Source: Lachnospiraceae bacterium UBA1251
GTDB lineage: Bacteria > Bacillota > Clostridia > Lachnospirales > Lachnospiraceae
Assembly: GCA_002308255.1 (NCBI GenBank)
Contig: DBVZ01000116.1
Coordinates: forward strand, 1-9,598
DNA length: 9,598 nucleotides
Reading direction: 5' to 3'
Positions 1 through 5,605 of the stretch are shown here, in pieces. A program made the translations under genes and the position numbers. Below the pieces are notes generated by a model, which worked only from the letters and a program-made list of their open reading frames with translations, had not been told where the DNA came from and searched no databases. Positions within the stretch are counted from its first letter, which is position 1; the number at the start of each line of letters is the position of its first letter.

Positions 1-24
1 CAGGAGATACGTCCCCTGACTCAC
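1..24 (+). repeat. Window-truncated inner/outer arm of a paired palindromic element (E0)
   Basis: These bases match the last 24 nt of the right-hand 30-bp arm seen elsewhere (for example 1084-1113), with one change: T at 17 where the other copies have C. The first 6 nt of the arm and any left-hand partner lie outside the window. The change is informative because T17 would pair with A2 in the arm hairpin, where the other copies have an A/C mismatch on this strand. It sits upstream of the promoter of the first gene, as the complete elements sit between genes further on. Confidence 0.85.
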
Positions 25-58
25 TCAGATATTATTTAGATATTTATGTGAATTTGCG

Positions 59-87
59 TTGACTCATAAGACCATAAAAGGTATTAT
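59..87 (+). promoter_or_regulatory. Sigma-70-type promoter for the HTH-Uma2 gene
   Basis: A -35 box TTGACT (59-64) is followed after exactly 17 nt by a -10 box TATTAT (82-87). Transcription would start near 94, giving a leader of about 35 nt before the ATG at 130. The leader contains GAGGA (121-125) as the ribosome binding site. The promoter lies 3' of the truncated repeat arm, so this gene starts its own transcript. Confidence 0.7.
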
Positions 88-129
88 TATGGTATCTTTT
101 AGGGATTTCCGTATCAGTGAGGAAACAGT

Positions 130-1020
130 ATGACGATTGAAGAGATCAAAAGAAAAAAACAAGAATACGGATATACAAACGAGCAGATGGCTGAACTTTC
201 CGGCGTTCCGCTCCCGACGGTGCGGAAGGTATTAAGCGGTGCGACGAAGTCGCCGCGGTATGAGACGATCCGGAGGCTGTCGGCGGTATTTCCTATTTCC
301 GGTGGAATCGGAAATACGGTTTCTTATGGATATAAACCGCATTTTCAAATGATAGAGGAACCGTCCGCTGCTTATCAGGCCAAACAAAAGAATGCTTTTC
401 AGACGCAGGGGACGGAAGAGGCGTCGGATCGGTATCCGCGCCAGGGAAGCTATACTCTGGAGGATTACTTTGCCCTGCCGGATGAAAAGAGGGTAGAGCT
501 GATTGACGGCGTCTTTTACGACATGGGTGCGCCGACGACGCCGCATCAGATCATAGGAGGTACTGTTCACGCTAAACTGCTTGACTTTATTTTGGGGAAA
601 AAGGGTACTTGTCTTCCTTTTATTGCGCCTACAGATGTGCAGCTTGACCGGGACAACAGAACGATCGTTCAGCCGGATGTCATGATCGTATGTGACCGAT
701 CAAAGATCACGACGCAGCGGATTTTCGGAGCACCGGATTTTGTTATGGAAGTTCTGTCGCCAGGCACAAAAACAAAGGATATTTTCGTTAAAACGGGAAA
801 ATATAAAAACGCAGGAGTTCGTGAATACTGGATCGTTGATGTAAAGCATGAAACAGTGACGAAGTTCCTGTTTTTGAAGCCGGATGAAGAATACACGGAC
901 GGGGATACCGTTATACGGACGTATGGATTTTCGGAGCCGGTTCCGGTCACGGTGTTGAATGAGGAGATTTCTATTGATTTTTCGGAGATCGCCGAAATTT
1001 ATTCTTTTTTGAAAGGATGA
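130..1020 (+). CDS. HTH-domain / Uma2 (PD-(D/E)XK nuclease-fold) fusion protein
   Basis: This 296-aa protein has two parts. Residues 1-55 look like a Cro/C1-type helix-turn-helix, with a YTNEQMAELSGVPLPTVRKVL core. Residues 108-250 match the Uma2 family (putative restriction endonuclease, PF05685): YTLEDYFALP at the start, QPD at 181-183, MEVLSP at 206-211, lysines at 221 and 224, then GVREYWIVD at 229-237. PD, E207 and a downstream lysine are the expected acidic/lysine set of the PD-(D/E)XK fold. The linker at 56-107 is low in recognisable features. Uma2 proteins are common but their biological role is poorly known, so nuclease activity is inferred from the fold. The start follows GAGGA at good spacing. 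The TGA stop (1018-1020) is the TGA inside the adjacent repeat arm. Codon use looks more AT-rich than in the genes downstream, compatible with separate acquisition. Confidence 0.85.
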   Translation: MTIEEIKRKKQEYGYTNEQMAELSGVPLPTVRKVLSGATKSPRYETIRRLSAVFPISGGIGNTVSYGYKPHFQMIEEPSAAYQAKQKNAFQTQGTEEASDRYPRQGSYTLEDYFALPDEKRVELIDGVFYDMGAPTTPHQIIGGTVHAKLLDFILGKKGTCLPFIAPTDVQLDRDNRTIVQPDVMIVCDRSKITTQRIFGAPDFVMEVLSPGTKTKDIFVKTGKYKNAGVREYWIVDVKHETVTKFLFLKPDEEYTDGDTVIRTYGFSEPVPVTVLNEEISIDFSEIAEIYSFLKG

Positions 1021-1113
1021 GTCGGGGGACGTATCTCCTGACTCACCCGGTCACAGATTTTGACAAATTGAAAAACGAAAAGAGTGAGTCAGGAGATACG
1101 TCCCCCGACTCAC
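1017..1113. repeat. Paired palindromic element E1, short form (37-nt spacer)
   Basis: Left arm 1017-1046 and right arm 1084-1113 are reverse complements of each other (29/30; A instead of G at 1017), separated by 37 nt (1047-1083). Each arm is itself an imperfect dyad. The spacer contains GACAAATTGA (1062-1071). It is 32/37 identical to the spacer of the next element, so arms and spacer were copied together. There is no U-tract after the structure and no convincing -10 box, and the next start codon is 30 nt downstream. The element therefore probably lies inside an mRNA, where the arms could form a 29-30 bp duplex. The left arm supplies the stop codon of the preceding gene. Confidence 0.93.
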
Positions 1114-1143
1114 CCTAATATTCTGCCGGAAAGGAAAACAGCA

Positions 1144-1728
1144 ATGGCCAGATATATCAAAGGAACCGGAAATGAGAAAAAACTGTGCAGCTGGAGATGC
1201 GTCCACTGCAATTGCGAAAATACCGGAGTCGCTGTCATTTCCGTCACTGCGCAGCAAAGCTACGGGGTGATCGGGACTACCAGAAGCAAAGCCGAAGTAA
1301 ATGTAAAAAACTTCATCATGGATGAAACAGCGAAAAAAGCGCGGATCGTAAATGAGAAACATGTTATCCCGGAGGGCGTCGGCATCAACGGCACATGCGC
1401 ATCCTGCGGTAAGAGACAGCCCTGGAGCATTTCCAACAAGTATGCCCTGCCGCGCCTGATCGGCGGAATCATTCTCGGGATCCTTGCAGCGGTCCTCCTC
1501 TATCCGTTTCTTTCGAAGATCGACAACGGTGATATTTTCTCGTTCTTCCTGTCGTTTTTAACGATTGTGCTGGTCGCGTGGGGCGTCGATAAAGGATCCG
1601 GGAGGCTCCTTCAGCGGATCGCTTCCCGGAAAATGTCCGTTTATGGCGCGGAGTATTTCCCGAAACTGCTTGATCTTCCGGGTGAGTCGGGGGACGTATC
1701 TCCTGACTCACTAGGTCACAGACTATGA
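1144..1728 (+). CDS. Zinc-ribbon membrane protein with two TM segments; repeat-encoded C-terminus
   Basis: This 194-aa protein is not assigned to a named family. Two CxxC pairs, C19/C22 and C85/C88, fit a zinc ribbon; extra cysteines are at 15 and 24. Two hydrophobic stretches, about 104-123 and 131-148, look like a membrane hairpin. The N-terminal domain would therefore be on one side of the membrane, followed by a basic segment at 153-164. The start chosen is ATG 1144 with AAAGGA about 7 nt upstream. The reading frame is open back to a GTG inside the repeat (1084), but that has no ribosome binding site and would add a purely repeat-encoded peptide. The C-terminus runs into the next repeat arm: residues 180-190 (GESGDVSPDSL) are repeat-encoded and the stop lies in its spacer. 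The gene has no clear promoter, so readthrough from the upstream gene is likely. Confidence 0.75.
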   Translation: MARYIKGTGNEKKLCSWRCVHCNCENTGVAVISVTAQQSYGVIGTTRSKAEVNVKNFIMDETAKKARIVNEKHVIPEGVGINGTCASCGKRQPWSISNKYALPRLIGGIILGILAAVLLYPFLSKIDNGDIFSFFLSFLTIVLVAWGVDKGSGRLLQRIASRKMSVYGAEYFPKLLDLPGESGDVSPDSLGHRL

Positions 1729-1778
1729 CAACTTGAAAAACGAAAAGAGTGAGTCAGGAGATACGTCCCCCGACTCAC
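1682..1778. repeat. Paired palindromic element E2, short form (37-nt spacer)
   Basis: Arms 1682-1711 and 1749-1778 are perfect 30-bp reverse complements. Adding the flanking G (1681)/C (1779) and inner T (1712)/A (1748) extends the relation to 32 bp. The 37-nt spacer matches that of E1 at 32 of 37 positions, including GGTCACAGA at its start and TTGAAAAACGAAAAGA at its end. Here the arm is out of frame for its TGA, so the preceding gene is translated through the left arm and stops at 1726-1728 in the spacer. The next gene starts only 18 nt after the right arm. Confidence 0.95.
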
Positions 1779-1796
1779 CTGACAAGGAATACGAAA

Positions 1797-2522
1797 ATGA
1801 ACCTGAACCGTCAGCTGATCAACAGCGTCCTGATCGACTGGAGCCGCATCGGAAATGACAGCTACCTCCGAAACATAGAAGCCATCAGCGGCGTTGAAAG
1901 AATCGACTTCGATCACGCCGTGACCTTCTTTGTCGGCGAAAACGGCAGCGGCAAATCCACACTTCTGGAAGCGATCGCCGTCGCATACGGCTTCAACCCG
2001 GAGGGCGGCACCCGGAATTACAATTTCTCCACCTATGATTCCCATTCCGAGCTGTGCGGCGCGATCACCCTGTCCCGGGGCGTCCGCCGCTCCGGGTGGG
2101 GATATTTCCTGCGGGCGGAAAGCTTCTACAATGTCGCCACGAAGGAAGAAGAATACAGCCGCGGCCCCGGCGGGGTTCCGCAGCATTTTCATGAAAAATC
2201 CCACGGCGAGAGCTTCCTCGCCCTTGTGCAAAACAGCTTCCGCCCGAACGGACTGTATCTTCTGGACGAGCCGGAAGCTGCCCTGTCCCCGCAGCGGCAG
2301 CTGACACTCCTTTTGGAAATACACAGGCTCTCCAAACAGGGCGCGCAGTTCATCATCGTCACGCACTCCCCGATTCTGCTGGGGCTGCCCGACGCGCAGA
2401 TCCTGAGCTTCGACGGCGGCAGGATCCGCCCCTGCGAATATACGGAAACGGACAGTTATCAGGTGACTTCCATGTTCATAAATAACCGGGAGCAGCTCCT
2501 GAGCAGGCTCCTGGAAGACTGA
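1797..2522 (+). CDS. AAA/ABC-type ATPase (COG3910-like predicted ATPase)
   Basis: A 241-aa soluble single-domain ATPase of the SMC/ABC-like AAA group. Visible motifs in order are Walker A GENGSGKST (47-55), an ABC-signature-like SHGES (135-139), Walker B LYLLDEPEA (153-161) and a switch/H-loop histidine in IVTHSP (H190). The length and the near absence of a coiled-coil insert between Walker A and the signature fit the small COG3910-type predicted ATPases, whose cellular role is not established. The start is ATG 1797, preceded by AAGGA (1784-1788). A longer frame back to GTG 1749 begins inside the repeat arm and lacks a ribosome binding site. It is the first gene of a probable three-gene unit: the DUF4317 gene starts 85 nt downstream with no repeat element between them. 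There is no partner nuclease (OLD/TOPRIM) or effector domain, so a defence role is not supported. Confidence 0.85.
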   Translation: MNLNRQLINSVLIDWSRIGNDSYLRNIEAISGVERIDFDHAVTFFVGENGSGKSTLLEAIAVAYGFNPEGGTRNYNFSTYDSHSELCGAITLSRGVRRSGWGYFLRAESFYNVATKEEEYSRGPGGVPQHFHEKSHGESFLALVQNSFRPNGLYLLDEPEAALSPQRQLTLLLEIHRLSKQGAQFIIVTHSPILLGLPDAQILSFDGGRIRPCEYTETDSYQVTSMFINNREQLLSRLLED

Positions 2523-2607
2523 CGGCTCCTGCAGCCCGGTAAATGACGTCTCCCGGACCCGCACCTTGCAAATCCGGGAATATTACAAAAGTAATGAGGT
2601 ATTTTTC

Positions 2608-3240
2608 ATGCTGCGACGAGAAGACATGCTGGAACTGACCCGGAGAATGACCCCGTCCCGCTCCTCGATCGACCGGATCGCGGGATGCTACTTCGACGAA
2701 GAGGGCTTTTCCGACGGCAGTTTCAACCGGCATTTCCTGAATCTGAAAATATCGGAAAGAGAAAAGAATCTGAAGATCGCGAAAACAGTTCCGTTTTCGA
2801 AGACAAATGAGCAGTTGATCGAGCTGGATTTCCCCGGTGAGACCCGGCAGTCGGGCGATATGATGCGCCTTTTGGACGCCATCATGGCTTCTGAGCTGAA
2901 AAATGACGCCCTTCTGGAAACCTTCTACGAGGTTGTGGCGGAAAAACAGCCGAAGGGCAGGGAATATGCCATTTTCATTTTTCACGGATCCTACGATATT
3001 CCGCGGATCGGGACCGACAAGGCGGAGCAGTGGGAATCCGAGGAAGTCTATGATTATCTGATCTGCACCATTTCCCCTGTGTACGGGGATTATGAGGTCG
3101 CGGAGCCCTTTGCGGGATTTCTGTATCCGTCTTTCTACGACCGCAGCGCGGACATGTTCCATATCGCTGTTTATGAAAAGGAGCCCGGGGTCAGCGGCGA
3201 AGGGCTGATCCGGGTGCTGGGCTGCGCCCGGGAGAGTTGA
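2608..3240 (+). CDS. DUF4317-family protein, apparently lacking its C-terminal part
   Basis: A 210-aa protein resembling the N-terminal half of DUF4317 proteins, which are widespread in Clostridia and of unknown function. Recognisable blocks are the LRREDMLELTRRM start, RIAGCYFD (23-30), FNRHFLNL (39-46), the LKNDALLETFYEVV stretch (97-110) and the FLYPSFYDRSADMFHIAVY region (171-189). From memory of the family, members usually continue for a further 150-200 residues after the block corresponding to LGC near residue 205. Here the frame ends at once (ARES-stop). Translation likely starts at ATG 2608 with TGAGGT 7 nt upstream; the frame opens at TTG 2566. No signal peptide or membrane segment is seen. 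It stops 5 nt before the next gene, so the two are probably co-translated. A 7-bp inverted repeat (2551-2557/2573-2579) without a T-tract lies in the gap before it. Confidence 0.75.
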   Translation: MLRREDMLELTRRMTPSRSSIDRIAGCYFDEEGFSDGSFNRHFLNLKISEREKNLKIAKTVPFSKTNEQLIELDFPGETRQSGDMMRLLDAIMASELKNDALLETFYEVVAEKQPKGREYAIFIFHGSYDIPRIGTDKAEQWESEEVYDYLICTISPVYGDYEVAEPFAGFLYPSFYDRSADMFHIAVYEKEPGVSGEGLIRVLGCARES

Positions 3241-3245
3241 AAATA

Positions 3246-3665
3246 ATGAAGATCATGGTCAGCGCCTGCCTCGCAGGAGAAAATTGCAAATATAACGGCG
3301 GAAATAACAGAAATGAAAAAGTCCTGCAGCTGATAGCCGAAAATGAAACCGTCACTGTATGCCCCGAACAGCTGGGCGGCCTCCCCACGCCGCGGATCCC
3401 CTCGGAGATCCGGAATGGCATCGTCACCGCAAAAGACGGCCGCGTCGTCGACGCGGAATTCCGCGCCGGGGCAGCCAGGTGTCTGGAGATCGCCATTCGC
3501 GAACAGCCGGATCTCATCATCCTGCAGTCGAGAAGCCCCAGCTGCGGCGTCAGACAGCGATATGACGGCACCTTCTCGGGCACCCTGACGGAAGGCTTGG
3601 GCGTGGCGGCGCAGCTTCTCATCGAGAACGGATTCCATGTTGTGGATGTGGAGGAGTTAGGGTGA
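3246..3665 (+). CDS. DUF523 family protein
   Basis: A 139-aa protein of the DUF523 family (small cytoplasmic proteins of unknown function, sometimes fused to DUF1722). It shows the typical opening MVSACLAGENCKYNGGNN, then VCPEQLGGLPTPR (residues 38-50) and LQSRSPSCG (about 93-101). The conserved cysteines (SACL, VCPE, PSCG) suggest a metal or redox site, but none is proven. Length is normal for the family. ATG 3246 gives the usual MKI-(M)VSACL start; ATG 3255 is an alternative. It follows the DUF4317 gene by 5 nt. Its TGA stop (3663-3665) lies within the next repeat arm, directly after a GGG codon, so the last residues may have been altered when the element arrived. Confidence 0.88.
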   Translation: MKIMVSACLAGENCKYNGGNNRNEKVLQLIAENETVTVCPEQLGGLPTPRIPSEIRNGIVTAKDGRVVDAEFRAGAARCLEIAIREQPDLIILQSRSPSCGVRQRYDGTFSGTLTEGLGVAAQLLIENGFHVVDVEELG

Positions 3666-3826
3666 GTCGGGGGACGTATCTCCTGACTCACTCCTCTTCC
3701 AATCTCCTCAATTTGTCCGAAAAAAAGAACAAGGCTTCTTCCGGGTTGAAGCTGAGCTTATCCGAAAAGAGCCTTGTTCTTTTTTGTGTATCGGGAGTGA
3801 GTCAGGAGATACGTCCCCCGACTCAC
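3662..3826. repeat. Paired palindromic element E3, long form carrying a terminator (105-nt spacer)
   Basis: Arms 3662-3691 and 3797-3826 are perfect 30-bp reverse complements (32 bp with the flanking G/C and inner T/A). The 105-nt spacer holds a perfect 16-bp stem with A- and T-tracts (separate entry). The whole 165-nt element is present again in reverse orientation at 5341-5505, with four differences, all in the spacer. Reading the - strand, the end of the spacer carries GACAAATTGA followed by a purine-rich run up to the arm, as in the short element E1. Its left arm contains the stop codon of the DUF523 gene. Confidence 0.95.
3721..3785. terminator. Bidirectional intrinsic terminator inside element E3
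   Basis: Left arm 3721-3736 (AAAAAAGAACAAGGCT) and right arm 3770-3785 are exact reverse complements (16 bp) around a 33-nt loop. The A-run on one side and T-run on the other make it a possible Rho-independent terminator in either direction, though the loop is long and the stem's GC core (AAGGCT) short. On the + strand it would end the ATPase-DUF4317-DUF523 transcript. Confidence 0.75.
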
Positions 3827-4066
3827 CCCGCTACACTTTATAGCGCAGCTAAGAAAAAATATCACCCCGGCGCGGATTTTCAAACCAGCCATTTTCCCAT
3901 ATGATAAATAATAGAGGCAGTTTCGGAACGATGTGCGGATCATTCCGAAGCAAAGCGTAACCGCGACAAAAAGTGCATTCTAAAATCGCGGCTGAGAACT
4001 CATTTACTGTCACACTGAGAAAGGACGCAGCAGGCCGTCGATGTCTGCCGCAAGGGATGGAAACGT
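3827..4066 (+). other. Promoter/leader region upstream of the UroD-like gene, with two stem-loops
   Basis: This is 240 nt without a gene. A weak promoter is possible: TTTTCA (3877-3882), 17 nt, TATGAT (3900-3905). Downstream are two stem-loops. The first pairs TTCGGAA (3922-3928) with TTCCGAA (3943-3949), with three further inner base pairs after a C/A mismatch. The second pairs CCGCGA (3961-3966) with TCGCGG (3986-3991). AAGGGA (4052-4057) is the ribosome binding site of the gene at 4067. I do not recognise a known riboswitch; in particular I see no cobalamin-box-like core. The leader may still be regulatory. Confidence 0.4.
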
Positions 4067-5317
4067 ATGAGTGATAATGCAGCAAAATTTGCCGAAAGGC
4101 TGAACCGCGTCAACGCAGCGATCGCGCTGGAAAAAACCGACCGCGTGCCGATCTGCCCGTTCTTCGCCTCCTATCTCCAGCGGGCGAACGGCAAGACCTA
4201 CAAGGACATTTATTACAACTATGAAGAAGCCGGAGAAGCAGCCGTAAAATTCTACAAAGAGCATCCGCTGGTCGATGCCACCACATTCAGCGGCTTTACG
4301 AGCGGCCGCGCAAATGAGATCGCGAACACCCAGATCATCGACTGGCCCGGAAAGCCCGGCACACTGGTACCGGACACGAGCTCCCATCAGGTCATCGAAC
4401 TCGAATTCATGTCCCAGGAAGAATATCCGGAAATGCTGAAGGACTTCACGGGCTTCATGATCCGCAAATACATTCCGAGAATGTATCCGAGCCTGAAAAG
4501 CTTCGCAAATATTTCCCTGATCCCGACAGTCGTTCTGAGCACAAGTTTGATCGGCCCTCTGTACGATCCGGAAATGCTGAAGGCCTACGAAACGCTCGCA
4601 AAGATCGGTGCGGAAGAAGCCGAAACGGCCAGAATGACCGGCATTTACATGCAGAAACTGGCCGAGGCGGGATTCCCGGGCATGATGTCCGGCATTTCCG
4701 AAGCCCCGTATGATATTCTCGGGGACTATTTCCGCGGGACCATGGGCATTTTCGAAGACCTCGTGGACGAAGATATGCAGGAGTACATGGAGCAGGCCTG
4801 CGACCTCTTCGCCGATCAGCAGATCGCGGCGCTGCAGTATTTCCGTTTCGTGGACATGCCGGTCAAGAGAGTCTTCTTCCCGCTGCACAAGGCGATGGAC
4901 GGCTTCATGAGCGACGAGCAGTACGAGCGGCTGTACTGGAAACCGCTGAAGAAGATCATGATGGCCCTGATCGACATGGGCGTGACGCCGTTCATCTACT
5001 CGGAGGGCCCGTACGATACGCGTCTCGACTTCCTGACCGACGTTCCGAAAGGCAAGGTCCTCTATCACTTCGAAAGAGTGAATATGAAAGAGGCGAAGCG
5101 GAAACTCGAAGGCATCGCCTGCATTTCCGGAAACCTGTCGATCTCACGGATGGAATTCGGCACCAAAGAGGAAGTCATCCGGCAGACACGGCAGCTCCTG
5201 GAGGACTGCATGCCGGGCGGCGGGTACATTTTCGACTTCGACGGCTGCATCGAGAACGCGAAAGAGGAAAATGTCGACGCGATGTTCGAGACACTGGCGA
5301 AATACGGAAATTATTGA
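4067..5317 (+). CDS. Uroporphyrinogen decarboxylase-like (COG0407) protein, probable methyltransferase-type
   Basis: A 416-aa soluble protein of the UroD/MtaA-like TIM-barrel superfamily. It begins with a family-typical RLNRVNAAIALEKTDRVPICPFF segment and ends with ENVDAMFETLAKYG (401-414). Between them are KAMDGFMSDEQYERLYWKPLKK (around 275-296) and PKGKVLYHFE (327-336). It is not a haem-pathway HemE: the arginine-rich N-terminal signature of HemE is absent and the chain is longer. Zinc-dependent corrinoid methyltransferases of the MtaA type carry an HxC pair where this protein has YSEG (311-314), but the later GC cysteine is kept (C394). It belongs to the variant subgroup whose substrate is unknown; O- or N-demethylation via a corrinoid protein is a reasonable guess. 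No corrinoid protein is encoded nearby. The gene is bracketed by two inverted long repeat elements and is followed by the DUF2284 gene. Confidence 0.82.
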   Translation: MSDNAAKFAERLNRVNAAIALEKTDRVPICPFFASYLQRANGKTYKDIYYNYEEAGEAAVKFYKEHPLVDATTFSGFTSGRANEIANTQIIDWPGKPGTLVPDTSSHQVIELEFMSQEEYPEMLKDFTGFMIRKYIPRMYPSLKSFANISLIPTVVLSTSLIGPLYDPEMLKAYETLAKIGAEEAETARMTGIYMQKLAEAGFPGMMSGISEAPYDILGDYFRGTMGIFEDLVDEDMQEYMEQACDLFADQQIAALQYFRFVDMPVKRVFFPLHKAMDGFMSDEQYERLYWKPLKKIMMALIDMGVTPFIYSEGPYDTRLDFLTDVPKGKVLYHFERVNMKEAKRKLEGIACISGNLSISRMEFGTKEEVIRQTRQLLEDCMPGGGYIFDFDGCIENAKEENVDAMFETLAKYGNY

Positions 5318-5340
5318 TTTGGGGGAGGCGAAGTGAGTCG

Positions 5341-5505
5341 GTGAGTCGGGGGACGTATCTCCTGACTCACTCCCCGCACACAAAAAAGAACAAGGCTCTT
5401 TTCGGATGAGCTCAGCTTCAACCCGGAAGAAGCCTTGTTCTTTTTTTCGGACAAATTGAGGAGATTGGAAGAGGAGTGAGTCAGGAGATACGTCCCCCGA
5501 CTCAC
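5341..5505. repeat. Paired palindromic element E4, long form, inverted copy of E3
   Basis: Arms 5341-5370 and 5476-5505 are perfect 30-bp reverse complements around a 105-nt spacer. Read on the opposite strand, the spacer equals that of E3 except for four bases: three near one end and one in the loop of the terminator stem. A partial arm, GTGAGTCG at 5333-5340, abuts the left end and looks like a nested or slipped remnant. The element lies 23 nt after the UroD-like stop codon. The promoter of the next gene begins 10 nt after it. Confidence 0.95.
5382..5446. terminator. Bidirectional intrinsic terminator inside element E4
   Basis: The stem AAAAAAGAACAAGGCT (5382-5397) pairs perfectly over 16 bp with 5431-5446, around a 33-nt loop and followed by one more T. 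It is the inverted copy of the terminator in E3, so both orientations of the same cargo sit downstream of genes. It would end transcription of the UroD-like gene and separate it from the promoter at 5516-5545. Confidence 0.75.
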
Positions 5506-5515
5506 CCCGCCTCCC

Positions 5516-5545
5516 TTGTCACACTCTGTCAATATCAGTTATAAT
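5516..5545 (+). promoter_or_regulatory. Sigma-70-type promoter for the DUF2284 gene
   Basis: A -35 box TTGTCA (5516-5521) and a consensus -10 TATAAT (5540-5545) are separated by 18 nt. Transcription would begin about 5552, leaving a leader of roughly 54 nt. This also argues against starting translation at the in-frame TTG 5516, which is part of the -35 box. Confidence 0.75.
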
Positions 5546-5605
5546 ATACCCGTCAAAAATCATTTCCCCCGGATACAGCCCACAGCCAAAATCATTCTAA
5601 ACAAC

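Noticed and set aside
1060..1098. TTGACA at 1060-1065 in the E1 spacer as a promoter for the zinc-ribbon gene
   Set aside because: No -10-like hexamer lies at 16-19 nt, and the related E2 spacer does not conserve the full hexamer.
1017..1113. Target-site duplications flanking the elements
   Set aside because: Flanks of E1-E5 were compared; beyond a G on the left and C on the right, which extend the inverted arms, there is no direct duplication.
1017..1778. CRISPR array: 30-nt repeats with 37-nt spacers
   Set aside because: The repeats are in inverted, not direct, orientation, come in pairs separated by whole genes, the two 37-nt spacers are nearly identical, and there are no cas genes.
1797..3665. 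ATPase-DUF4317-DUF523 operon as a new defence system
   Set aside because: No nuclease, toxin, TIR, protease or other effector domain is seen. DUF4317 and DUF523 are common housekeeping-type unknowns, so the ATPase alone does not support it.
3662..3904. Small frame of about 80 codons across E3
   Set aside because: It consists almost wholly of repeat and terminator sequence, with no ribosome binding site or coding character.
4010..5068. Long antisense frame opposite the UroD-like gene (also 6848-7768, 1716-2564 on -, and 8697-9422 on +)
   Set aside because: These frames are shadows produced by the GC-rich third positions of the real genes. They show no recognisable domains and no suitable ribosome binding sites.
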